DNA of 41,551 nt from Macrococcoides caseolyticum (GTDB lineage: Bacteria > Bacillota > Bacilli > Staphylococcales > Staphylococcaceae). Where the stretch lies: positions 1 through 41,551 of the forward strand of contig NZ_PPRM01000030.1 in NCBI RefSeq assembly GCF_002902665.1, read 5' to 3'. The stretch's first letter is position 1, and every line of letters starts with the position of its first letter. Of the stretch, positions 1-7,429 are shown piece by piece. The notes beneath the pieces are model-generated. The model was not told the origin of the DNA and searched no databases. It saw only the letters and a program-made list of their open reading frames with translations. A program made the translations under genes and the position numbers.

Positions 1-40
1 TATTTATCAAATGAAATTTTCTTGTTTCTCAAATTAAAAA

Positions 41-85
41 CTCCCTATAAAATTTTCACTTTTTAAGTGTCTACCTTATAGGGAG
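41..85. repeat. 10-bp inverted repeat enclosing a smaller hairpin
   Basis: CTCCCTATAA at 41-50 is repeated in inverted form as TTATAGGGAG at 76-85. Inside the loop, CACTT (57-61) and AAGTG (65-69) form a second small stem. No clear T-run follows on either strand. It may be the terminator of a gene lying to the left of the window, or part of a repeat element together with the dyad at 127-181. I cannot decide from this window. Confidence 0.5.
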
Positions 86-126
86 CATATCATCTTTGTT
101 TTGGATCATCTTTTTGATTTATTGAA

Positions 127-181
127 GTGTCTGCTCGTGGAACGCCGAAAATAAAAGGACGTGACACGAGCATTCAGACAC
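127..181. repeat. Imperfect inverted repeat, possible dispersed element
   Basis: GTGTCTG (127-133) followed directly by CTCGTG (134-139) is mirrored by CACGAG (165-170), CATT, then CAGACAC (175-181). The 25-base centre is AAAG/GGAC rich. I see no other copy of these half sites in the window and no coding potential. Confidence 0.45.
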
Positions 182-194
182 GAGTGAAATCATG

Positions 195-231
195 AAAAGA
201 TGGCTGGAGATAATTTTTCAGCCATCTTTTT
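195..231 (-). terminator. Terminator of the TetR gene
   Basis: AAAAGATGGCTG (195-206) pairs with CAGCCATCTTTT (219-230), a 12-bp stem with a 12-base loop. Read on the reverse strand, the stem follows the TetR stop codon by a few bases and ends in TTTT. It could also work for transcripts entering from the left. Confidence 0.8.
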
Positions 232-235
232 AGTT

Positions 236-778
236 TTAGCGATTAATTTTCATGATGTTATTATGGATAACCTTGCTGATAACTTCAGGAGGTTCCGGAC
301 AATCATTTTGTAACCAGAAATACAACACGCCGAACTGGCCCCCTAATGTGTAACTGATAAAATAATCAGGATACTGAAGACTAGCAGTTGTTTCAAGAAC
401 GTGCATATAGTTATTGCGCCAATTTGATAATAGTTTCTGTGTAAAGTTTTGTGCAGGATGCAGGGTGAGTAGCACTCTGAAGAATTGTCTGTGCTCATAG
501 ATATACTGGAATATGTGTTCAAGGTATTTTTCTATTGATGATTTTTTATCTTTCTGTAAGTGTAGGTCTTGCAGGTCATTATTTAATATCGATTCTAGAT
601 GTGAAATATGTGAATCTATCATACTATCCAGTAATGCGTATTTGTCCTCAAAATAAGCATAGAAAGTAGAGCGATTGATGCCGGCTTTATTACATAGCAT
701 CTTTATCGTTATTTCTCTGAATCGTTGTTCTTCCATTAATTGTATTAAACTATTTTCGATTAACTGTTTTTTGTCCAT
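236..778 (-). CDS. TetR/AcrR family transcriptional regulator
   Basis: A 180-residue TetR-type repressor. The N-terminal helix-turn-helix spans about residues 18-45 (ITIKMLCNKAGINRSTFYAYF, with the usual TFYxYFxxK signature). The C-terminal half is a diverged ligand-binding region rich in aromatic residues. The gene is transcribed away from an emrA-emrB-like efflux pair, with 139 bases between the two start codons, the classic arrangement of a local repressor and its pump. It is therefore inferred to control that pump and possibly itself. The ribosome binding site is weak (purine-rich GAAGAAATGGA). Ligand unknown. Confidence 0.85.
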   Translation of the reverse strand: MDKKQLIENSLIQLMEEQRFREITIKMLCNKAGINRSTFYAYFEDKYALLDSMIDSHISHLESILNNDLQDLHLQKDKKSSIEKYLEHIFQYIYEHRQFFRVLLTLHPAQNFTQKLLSNWRNNYMHVLETTASLQYPDYFISYTLGGQFGVLYFWLQNDCPEPPEVISKVIHNNIMKINR

Positions 779-857
779 ATGTAATCCATTTCTTCTTATT
801 TAATAGTCTCATCTATTTATTTTACTTAATTTCCGACATATTCACAAATATTGTTGG

Positions 858-885
858 TTGATTGTTTAGTAAATCATTATATAAT
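858..885 (+). promoter_or_regulatory. Predicted promoter of the emrAB-like operon
   Basis: TTGATT (858-863), a 16-base spacer and a perfect TATAAT (880-885) lie 32 bases before the emrA start. An imperfect dyad ACAA-ATA-TTGT (844-854) sits just upstream of the -35 box and is a possible TetR operator half, but it is short and AT-rich. Confidence 0.65.
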
Positions 886-917
886 ATTGTTTATGTGAAA
901 AATTGGGAGGAAATAAA

Positions 918-1568
918 ATGAAAAAATTAGTAATGATCAATATTTTAACTTTAATCATTTTAGCAGTGCTTGGCGTAGTCGCTTTTCACTTCTATGATGA
1001 AGCAACAAATTATGTGAAGACAGATAACGCAAAGATTGACGGAGAACAAATCACTGTCGCAAGCCCAGTAGCAGGCAAACTTGTTTCATTCAATAAAACG
1101 GTAGGCGATAAACTATCTAAAGATGACAAACTTGGTACTGTAGCAGGTGCTGGTCAAGACGGTAACCCGACTAAGATTGATATTAAGATGCCACAGGATG
1201 GCACAATTGTGAAGAAGCAAGCAACAGAAAATGGATTTGTAGGTGCAGGTACTCCGATTGCCTATGCTTACGATATGAATCAATTATTCGTTACTGCAAA
1301 CATTAAAGAAACTGAACTTGATGGCATTAAAAAAGGACAGGAAGTTGATGTTTATGTTGACGGATATAAAGATACGACATTGTCAGGGGAAGTTGAACAA
1401 ATTGGTTTAGCTACTGCTTCTAGTTTTAGTCTATTACCTTCTTCAAATGGTAATGCAAACTTTACTAAAGTCACACAAGTCGTTCCCGTTAAGATTAAAC
1501 TTTCAAAAGATAAATCTTTAGACATATTACCAGGAATGAATGTAACTGTACGCATTCATAAAAACTAA
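918..1568 (+). CDS. EmrA/HlyD-type membrane fusion subunit of a drug efflux pump
   Basis: A 216-residue HlyD-family adaptor. One membrane helix at about residues 4-24 is followed by an extracellular part with a lipoyl-like motif (VASPVAGKLVSFNKTVGDKL) and a beta-barrel segment ending in LPGMNVTVRIHKN. The family links an inner-membrane MFS exporter to the cell surface; in a Gram-positive cell it acts at the outer face of the membrane. I chose the ATG at 918 because GGGAGG at 905-910 then sits as a ribosome binding site. An in-frame TTG at 903 would place that site inside the gene. It is 12 bases from the MFS gene, so the two form an operon. It is shorter than proteobacterial EmrA (about 390 residues), as Gram-positive versions usually are. 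Confidence 0.85.
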   Translation: MKKLVMINILTLIILAVLGVVAFHFYDEATNYVKTDNAKIDGEQITVASPVAGKLVSFNKTVGDKLSKDDKLGTVAGAGQDGNPTKIDIKMPQDGTIVKKQATENGFVGAGTPIAYAYDMNQLFVTANIKETELDGIKKGQEVDVYVDGYKDTTLSGEVEQIGLATASSFSLLPSSNGNANFTKVTQVVPVKIKLSKDKSLDILPGMNVTVRIHKN

Positions 1569-1580
1569 GGAGGTTATCGT

Positions 1581-3359
1581 ATGACCTCGATGATTATTTT
1601 ATACATCTTATTTTCTTTGTTGACATTCTTCGTCGTTAATAGAGTAATGCTTAAAAGGAAGCGTAAAGCTCAGCATAGCTCTATTAAAAAACAAGATAAA
1701 CAAGTATATGAGCCAGTGTCTAACACACAAATTGAACCTACAACCGCAACGAAAGTAAGTGAACCACACATACAAGATGAGCAAATGGAACAGGAAATAG
1801 ATGTCAATCGTCCTGTACATGAACAGGTAAAAAAACCTGAAGCGCTTGTAACATTCGGTAAAGGTATCACCTTGACAAAGATTATTATTGCATTGATGGC
1901 AGGGATGTTCGTTGCAATATTAAACCAGACATTAATAAACGTCGCTCTTCCTGTAATGATCAATGATTTCAGTATTTCTACTTCAACTGCACAATGGTTA
2001 ACAACGGGGTTTATGCTTGTGAACGGTATTCTCGTTCCAGTCAGTGCTTATTTGATTCAGAAATTTACGTATCGTCAGCTCTTTATGTTTGCGATGATTG
2101 CATTTACAATAGGCTCAGTTATCTGTGCTATAAGTACGAATTTCCCCGTTATGATGACAGGTCGTGTAATTCAGGCGGTTGGAGCAGGAATCTTGATGCC
2201 GCTTGGAACAAACGTTTTTATGACGGTCTTCCCACCTGAGAAACGTGGAGCTGCAATGGGTATGATGGGGATTGCTTTCATTCTTGCACCTGCAATTGGA
2301 CCGACATTAACAGGTTGGGTTATTCAGAATTATCATTGGAATGTGATGTTCTATGGTATGTCTATTGTAGGAATACTCGCAATTATTATCGGTTTCTTCT
2401 GGTTCAAAATCTATCAACCGATAAGTAATCCTAAGCTTGATGTTCCTGGTGTCATATTTAGTTCGCTAGGATTTGGTAGTTTGCTTTATGGTTTTTCTGA
2501 AGCGGGAAATAAAGGCTGGGATTCGGGCATTGTAATTACAACTATGATTATTGGACTCTTATTCGTTGCATTATTTGTTTACAGAGAAATTTCTATGAAA
2601 GCTCCGATGATGGATCTACGTGCTTTAAAGTATACGGGGTTTTCATTTACATTACTGATCAATGTAATCGTAACGATGAGTTTATTCGGAGGTATGTTGC
2701 TTCTGCCTGTATATCTTCAGTCTATTCGAGGTTTTTCTCCTTTAGATTCAGGATTACTACTATTACCTGGCTCGCTGCTCATGGGACTCATGGGACCTAT
2801 ATCGGGTCGTCTGCTTGATAAATTTGGAATTAAGCCGATTGCGATATTCGGATTATTGATTATGACCTATGCAACATGGGAACTCACAAAGTTGAGCATG
2901 GATACTTCTTATTCAACAATATTAGGGATTTATGTACTGCGTTCATTTGGTATGAGTTTTATTATGATGCCGATTATGACAGCAGGTATGAACGCATTAC
3001 CACAAAGAATGATTCCGCATGGTAACGCCATCAGTAACACGGTACGTCAGCTTGCAGGGTCTATCGGTACAGCTGTACTGGTTACGATTATGACTCAACA
3101 GACCACAGCGCATATGGGGGATATTGCCGATACTATGGATAAGACACATCCAGAAATTGCAGGACAGTTCGCTGAGATTGGTCGCAGTGTTGGATCTCAA
3201 GAAGCGGGTGGTCAACTAGTGATGGGATATCTTCAGAAGTTCGCAACGATCAATGGTATTAACGATGCCTTCTGGGTAGCGACAGCACTAAGTGCGTTAG
3301 CATTTATACTGTCCTTCTTCTTAAAAGGAAAAGAGCATTATCGTGCTGAAGAGCTTTAA
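1581..3359 (+). CDS. DHA2-family (EmrB/QacA-like) MFS multidrug transporter
   Basis: A 592-residue 14-helix proton-driven exporter. The MFS core starts near residue 97 (LTKIIIALMAGMFVAILNQT), with the DHA2 signatures LNQTLINVALP, GRVIQAVGAGILMPL and FPPEKRGAAMG. An extra N-terminal helix (residues 4-22), a basic cluster (LKRKRK) and a charged Gln/Glu/Thr-rich linker of about 65 residues come before the core, which family members usually lack. AAGGAGG lies just before the ATG. It forms an operon with the EmrA-like gene and is divergent from the TetR gene. Drug export is inferred from the family; the substrate is unknown. Confidence 0.88.
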   Translation: MTSMIILYILFSLLTFFVVNRVMLKRKRKAQHSSIKKQDKQVYEPVSNTQIEPTTATKVSEPHIQDEQMEQEIDVNRPVHEQVKKPEALVTFGKGITLTKIIIALMAGMFVAILNQTLINVALPVMINDFSISTSTAQWLTTGFMLVNGILVPVSAYLIQKFTYRQLFMFAMIAFTIGSVICAISTNFPVMMTGRVIQAVGAGILMPLGTNVFMTVFPPEKRGAAMGMMGIAFILAPAIGPTLTGWVIQNYHWNVMFYGMSIVGILAIIIGFFWFKIYQPISNPKLDVPGVIFSSLGFGSLLYGFSEAGNKGWDSGIVITTMIIGLLFVALFVYREISMKAPMMDLRALKYTGFSFTLLINVIVTMSLFGGMLLLPVYLQSIRGFSPLDSGLLLLPGSLLMGLMGPISGRLLDKFGIKPIAIFGLLIMTYATWELTKLSMDTSYSTILGIYVLRSFGMSFIMMPIMTAGMNALPQRMIPHGNAISNTVRQLAGSIGTAVLVTIMTQQTTAHMGDIADTMDKTHPEIAGQFAEIGRSVGSQEAGGQLVMGYLQKFATINGINDAFWVATALSALAFILSFFLKGKEHYRAEEL

Positions 3360-3360
3360 T

Positions 3361-3410
3361 TAAAAATAAACAAGTAAGGCATAATTATTTGTCATACTTG
3401 TTTATTTTTA
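3361..3410 (+). terminator. Terminator of the emrAB-like operon
   Basis: A perfect 16-bp stem (3361-3376 with 3395-3410) of AT-rich sequence around ACAAGTA/TACTTGT with an 18-base loop starts two bases after the stop codon. The right arm carries the T-run. Confidence 0.75.
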
Positions 3411-3438
3411 TATAATAAAGATTAAGGAGTGAGGCGAT

Positions 3439-3978
3439 ATGAAGACAAAGTATATTGATAAAAGAAGTTGGCGTCGTCTCTTAAAGAAACATTATAAGGA
3501 AATTCGTGTCAGGAATGAATGGTTTGATGGGATAATCGGTGAGATAGAGATGATAAAGGTAAAGTCACCATTAGAAATTACCATTATCGATCAAAGTATC
3601 GTAGTAGCTGATAACGGTTTTCGCTGGTTGCAAATCTTACCGAAAGATAAGCATTATAGTATTACTGTAATGTATGATGCACAAGATAAGCCGCTACAGT
3701 ATTACTTCGATATTAATGAAGAGAATATTGTAGAAATGGGTGAGGCAAGAACCCATGACCTCTATCTTGATGTACTTGTATTACCTGATGGACGCTATGA
3801 ACTGGTAGATGAGGCAGATGTGAAACGTGCACTTAAGAAGCAGGTCATCACGCAGGCGCAATATGATCTTGCTTATAAGACTGCTCAAGAAGTTATAGAT
3901 GAAGTGAAAGACAACTTCACACGTTTTGAACAGCTCGCAAGTAAGTGCAAAGCCGAAATTAAAACGGAAAGGACATAA
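3439..3978 (+). CDS. DUF402 domain protein
   Basis: 179 residues. The DUF402 core is visible as YYFDIN, then HDLYLDVLVLPDGRYELVDE, then a basic helical segment (ALKKQVITQAQYDLAYKTA). The family includes nucleoside tri/diphosphate phosphatases (Ntdp/YgaC group) and FomD, which use conserved Asp/Glu residues to bind metal. The protein here is not close enough for me to assign a substrate. AAGGAG is well placed before the ATG. It has its own short leader after the emrAB terminator, and its last codons form the left arm of the next terminator. Confidence 0.75.
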   Translation: MKTKYIDKRSWRRLLKKHYKEIRVRNEWFDGIIGEIEMIKVKSPLEITIIDQSIVVADNGFRWLQILPKDKHYSITVMYDAQDKPLQYYFDINEENIVEMGEARTHDLYLDVLVLPDGRYELVDEADVKRALKKQVITQAQYDLAYKTAQEVIDEVKDNFTRFEQLASKCKAEIKTERT

Positions 3979-3994
3979 TTGTCCTTTCCGTTTT
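3961..3994. terminator. Bidirectional terminator between the DUF402 and SDR genes
   Basis: AAAACGGAAAGGAC (3961-3974) pairs with GTCCTTTCCGTTTT (3981-3994), with a 6-base loop. The left arm is the 3' end of the DUF402 gene, whose TAA stop is in the loop. A-run on one side and T-run on the other allow use by both convergent genes. Confidence 0.9.
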
Positions 3995-4009
3995 AATATT
4001 ATTACTTTT

Positions 4010-4879
4010 TTAACCTGAAATATAATCTCCACCATTGATATGAATCGTCTCACCGGTGATATAAGATGCATCATCACTTGCAAGGAATACATATGCCGGT
4101 GCAATCTCACTTGGTTGTCCGCGACGTTCGAGAGCAGTTTCCTGTCCATGGTTCTCTACCTTTTCAGCAGGGAATGTTGCAGGAATGAGCGGTGTATAGA
4201 TTGGTCCTGGTGCAACAGCATTTACTCTAATGCCTTCTTCTGCTATATTTTGTGAAAGTGAACGTGTAAATGATGTGATTGCGCCTTTAGTAGCAGAGTA
4301 ATCAATCAATGTCTTAGAACCTCTATAAGCAGTTACACTGCTCGTATTAACGATGGCATCACCTTTAGAAAGATGCGGTAGTGCCGCTTTGGTAACATAC
4401 ATCATACCGAATATATTCGTTTCGAATGTTTCTTTAATCTGCTCGCTAGAAATATCAAGTAAACTTTCTTGGGGGTATTGTACGCCTCCATTATTGACAA
4501 GAATATTTAAACTTCCGAATTCCGAAGTAACATCTGCGACTAATTGATTACATTGTTCTTCTGATTTAAGATCGAAAGCATAGGCCTTTGCTTTAACGCC
4601 AAGTGATTCTAGACGTGCGACTGTATCTTTGGCGTCTTCATGTTCGTTATAATAACCAATCGCAACGTCAGCACCTTCTTTTGCATAACATATGGCTACA
4701 GCACGACCTATACCTGAGTCACCTCCAGTAATAAGCGCAACTTTTCCTCTTAATTTATCTGATCCTTTATAGTTATCATCTTCTGCAATCGGTTTTGGAT
4801 CCATTTCTTTTTCGATACCAGGCTGTTCGGATTGCGTATAACCTTTAATTTCTTTATCAATCTTTTCATACTTATTCAT
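4010..4879 (-). CDS. Short-chain dehydrogenase, general stress protein 39-like
   Basis: 289-residue SDR oxidoreductase. A charged 45-residue N-terminal extension (DKEIKGYTQSEQPGIEKEMDPKP), typical of the GSP39/YdaD/YhxC group, precedes the Rossmann core. The NAD(P) motif is TGGDSGIG, the family NNAG is NNGG here, and the catalytic Tyr-Lys pair is YSATK. A C-terminal TGETIHINGGDYISG closes the fold. The start has AAGGAGG at proper spacing. It is a monocistron, convergent with DUF402. Substrate unknown; Bacillus homologues belong to the general stress regulon. A SigmaB-like box upstream is too weak to claim. Confidence 0.88.
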   Translation of the reverse strand: MNKYEKIDKEIKGYTQSEQPGIEKEMDPKPIAEDDNYKGSDKLRGKVALITGGDSGIGRAVAICYAKEGADVAIGYYNEHEDAKDTVARLESLGVKAKAYAFDLKSEEQCNQLVADVTSEFGSLNILVNNGGVQYPQESLLDISSEQIKETFETNIFGMMYVTKAALPHLSKGDAIVNTSSVTAYRGSKTLIDYSATKGAITSFTRSLSQNIAEEGIRVNAVAPGPIYTPLIPATFPAEKVENHGQETALERRGQPSEIAPAYVFLASDDASYITGETIHINGGDYISG

Positions 4880-4983
4880 TATGACTCCTCCTTAAAATGA
4901 TAGTAATAGTTAGCTATTCCTTTTATGTGACCTATTAAAACATTGCGTACAATTTATGTTAAAATCAAAATGAGGTGTTTAAG

Positions 4984-5715
4984 ATGATAGACGCACATAT
5001 TCATATCGATCAGTATAGCGATAAAGATATTCAAGATATTATGGCGCAAAACATACAATGTATTGCCGTTGCAACAGACTTGAAGAGTTGCTATCGACTG
5101 CTTGTACTTAAGAATGAAAATATACAGATTGCTTTAGGGTATCATCCTGAGCAGCTTATTGATAAGAATGAGGTAGAAGAAATTCTTCGTTTAATCGATA
5201 CACATCATCATGAGATTGTGGCAATCGGTGAAGTGGACTTGCCGCATTATCTAATGCGTCAGGATCAATCGATAAAATTGCAACCGTATATTGATATACT
5301 AGAAGCATTCATGCACAAAGCGAGAGCTTATCAACTCCCTGTCATCGTTCATGCTGTTTATGATGATGCGAGGATAGTGATGGAACTCTTAAGAGAATAT
5401 GAAATTCAAAAAGCGCATTTTCATTGGTTCAAAGCAGATAAAGAAGTATTCGAAGAGGTTTTAAATAGTGATTACATGGTCAGTGTAACGCCTGATATTC
5501 TATGGAATGTCAAGACCAGAAGAGTAGCCCAGGCTTTCCCGCTTCATCGACTCATGATAGAAACAGATGGTCCGTGGCCGCACGAAGGGTTTGAAGCAAA
5601 AGAGATTAAAACGCAACTTTCTGCTATAATAAAGGAGCTGGAGCTGTTTTATCCGAAGGCAGAAAACATAGAATCTATTATGACGTATAACACGAAAGCT
5701 TTCTATCGAATTTAA
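4984..5715 (+). CDS. TatD-family metal-dependent hydrolase
   Basis: 243 residues, TIM-barrel amidohydrolase type. Metal ligands expected for TatD are present: HIHID near the N-terminus, Glu in AIGEVDL, His in PVIVHAVYDD, His in FHWFK (usually HCFSG) and Asp in TDGPWPHEG. The family covers 3'-5' DNA exonucleases and other phosphoesterases or deacylases, so the activity here is open. The start is ATG 4984, because GAGGTG at 4972-4977 then has ideal spacing; a GTG at 4975 overlaps that site. It is the first gene of a three-gene unit, 15 bases from ccpE. Confidence 0.82.
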   Translation: MIDAHIHIDQYSDKDIQDIMAQNIQCIAVATDLKSCYRLLVLKNENIQIALGYHPEQLIDKNEVEEILRLIDTHHHEIVAIGEVDLPHYLMRQDQSIKLQPYIDILEAFMHKARAYQLPVIVHAVYDDARIVMELLREYEIQKAHFHWFKADKEVFEEVLNSDYMVSVTPDILWNVKTRRVAQAFPLHRLMIETDGPWPHEGFEAKEIKTQLSAIIKELELFYPKAENIESIMTYNTKAFYRI

Positions 5716-5730
5716 GATTGAGGATATAAT

Positions 5731-6591
5731 ATGAAAATAGATGATTACAGATTACTTGTAGCTTTGGATGAGGAAGAGACGCTTCGTAAAGCTGCTGAAA
5801 CCTTATATATTTCTCAGCCTGCAGTCAGTCAGCGACTCAAGACCATTGAGAACGACTGGGGCACGGAGATTTTTATTAGAACGAAGAAGAAGCTGATTGT
5901 CACAACACACGGCGAAGCGATTATTAATCACGCACGTAAGATGCTGAAAGAAGAGACAAATCTTAAAGAAATGATTCATTCTTCTGAGGGTGTGGTGAAC
6001 GGGAACCTGTCAATTGGTGTATCCTCGTTGATTGGACAGACATTATTACCGGTCGTACTTGAACGTTTTGTACATGAGTATCCTAATGTGAAGATTCAGT
6101 TGCAGGTTGGTTCCAGTACACGCATTATTAATAATCGTCATGACTTTCACGTGTCCGTCATACGTGGCACAAAGATAATGAACCTCCATAATGAACGGCT
6201 GATGCAAGAAAAGCATTATTTTATTTATCCGAAGGGTAAGAAGGATGTATTAGATACGTTACCGATGATTGAATTTCAGGCAGATCCGGTTTATTTGAAA
6301 GAGATAGAACAATGGTACACTGAACTATTCAATAAAGAATATGCACCTCAGATAAAGACAGATCAGATAGCAACGTGTAAGGCTCTATTGTTGAGTGGGG
6401 TAGGGATGACTGTACTTCCTGAAATTGTTGCAGAAGACATTGATCATGGAGAGTTTGAAGTTAAGCTTGTCGAGGCACACGGACAGGAATTATTAAGGGA
6501 AACATACATATCCTATGAGAATGATATATTGAGTCTCCCTCAGGTGAGTGCGTTTATCACATTATTAAAAGAAGTCGTCAACGGCGTATGA
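5731..6591 (+). CDS. ccpE: LysR-family regulator, CcpE-like (citrate-responsive)
   Basis: 286 residues. The N-terminal winged helix reads TLRKAAETLYISQPAVSQRL, followed by a LysR effector domain (GNLSIGVSSLIGQTLLP onward). From memory the sequence closely resembles S. aureus CcpE, which senses citrate and activates TCA-cycle genes including aconitase. The two arginines I recall as citrate contacts, R145 and R256, are both present at the same numbers. It lies 15 bases after tatD and 14 before the alarmone synthetase, so all three are probably co-transcribed. The ribosome binding site is GAGGA before the ATG. Confidence 0.85.
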   Translation: MKIDDYRLLVALDEEETLRKAAETLYISQPAVSQRLKTIENDWGTEIFIRTKKKLIVTTHGEAIINHARKMLKEETNLKEMIHSSEGVVNGNLSIGVSSLIGQTLLPVVLERFVHEYPNVKIQLQVGSSTRIINNRHDFHVSVIRGTKIMNLHNERLMQEKHYFIYPKGKKDVLDTLPMIEFQADPVYLKEIEQWYTELFNKEYAPQIKTDQIATCKALLLSGVGMTVLPEIVAEDIDHGEFEVKLVEAHGQELLRETYISYENDILSLPQVSAFITLLKEVVNGV

Positions 6592-6605
6592 ATAGAGGAT
6601 AGCAA

Positions 6606-7262
6606 ATGGATATTGAGAATGTAATGCAGAAAATAGAGGACCAGTCAGAAATCATCAAGCTGGTCGAAGATTTTTCTTATTTATTTAAAGAGTATGAGAT
6701 GGGTTTACTAGAGTTAAAAAGTGATATAGAGGTCATTGACTTAGAATGGCAGGCGAAGTATGGTTATTCTCCATTTGAACACATAAAGACACGTATTAAG
6801 TCACCCATCTCACTACGTGACAAACTAAAACGTAAAGAAATAGACTTTAATTTAAAGAGCATACAGGAGAATATATTTGATATTATTGGTGTACGAATCG
6901 TTACTACCTTTGAAGATGATGTCTATAAAATATATGATATTTTAAAGGGACGTAATGATCTTAAAATTGTACGTGTGAAAGATTACATAAAAAATCCAAA
7001 ACAGAGTGGCTATAAAAGTCTGCATCTGATCGTTGAAACAGAACTAGTGCTCTCTGAAGGTGTAAAGTGGGTCCCTGCAGAAATTCAGATTCGCACTTTA
7101 TCCATGGATTTCTTCGCATCTACAGAGCATAAGCTACAATACAAATATAATACCAAGAAATTAAATGACAGCATACGTCGTGAACTGAAGGAAGTCGCGG
7201 ATGCTTCAAGTGAACTGGATCGTAAGATGACAGAGGTGCGCAACACCATATTATTAGATTAA
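6606..7262 (+). CDS. relP: Small alarmone synthetase, RelP-like ((p)ppGpp synthetase)
   Basis: 218 residues, a single RelA/SpoT synthetase domain with no hydrolase or regulatory domains. Visible motifs: TRIKSPISLRDKLKRK (ATP-binding region), DIIGVRIVTTFEDDVYKI, SGYKSLHLIVE (G-loop with Tyr stacking on GDP/GTP), EIQIRT, and FFASTEHKLQYKY. It transfers pyrophosphate from ATP to GTP/GDP. The ISLRDKLKRK segment and the neighbouring residues look more like RelP than RelQ, but I call the subtype with moderate confidence. RelP in S. aureus responds to cell-wall stress. Here it follows ccpE by 14 bases with AGAGGA as ribosome binding site. Confidence 0.82.
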   Translation: MDIENVMQKIEDQSEIIKLVEDFSYLFKEYEMGLLELKSDIEVIDLEWQAKYGYSPFEHIKTRIKSPISLRDKLKRKEIDFNLKSIQENIFDIIGVRIVTTFEDDVYKIYDILKGRNDLKIVRVKDYIKNPKQSGYKSLHLIVETELVLSEGVKWVPAEIQIRTLSMDFFASTEHKLQYKYNTKKLNDSIRRELKEVADASSELDRKMTEVRNTILLD

Positions 7263-7297
7263 AGAAGTCGCAGTACGAAATCACTGGTATATGATAT

Positions 7298-7332
7298 AAA
7301 AAGATGACAGGAGTATTTCCAGTCATCTTTTT
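7298..7332 (+). terminator. Terminator of the tatD-ccpE-relP operon
   Basis: AAAAAGATGAC (7298-7308) pairs with GTCATCTTTTT (7322-7332). The stem ends in a five-T run, 36 bases after the relP stop. Confidence 0.88.
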
Positions 7333-7429
7333 AGGTTGATTGGCTACATCATTAAGTCGCAGTTCTCACATAAAAATGTAATTTCATATATAATAAAACA
7401 AAATGAATCTAATGAAAAGAGTGTGTTCA

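Noticed and set aside
41-85. Insertion-sequence end
   Set aside because: No transposase, no target-site duplication and no partner repeat were found.
4915-4941. SigmaB-like GTTTTA-N15-GGAATA upstream of the GSP39-like gene
   Set aside because: The -10 element matches poorly, so it is not supported despite the expected stress role.
7403-7429. Upstream ATG of the MFS gene
   Set aside because: It would come only a few bases after the -10 box and lacks an SD; kept as an alternative only.
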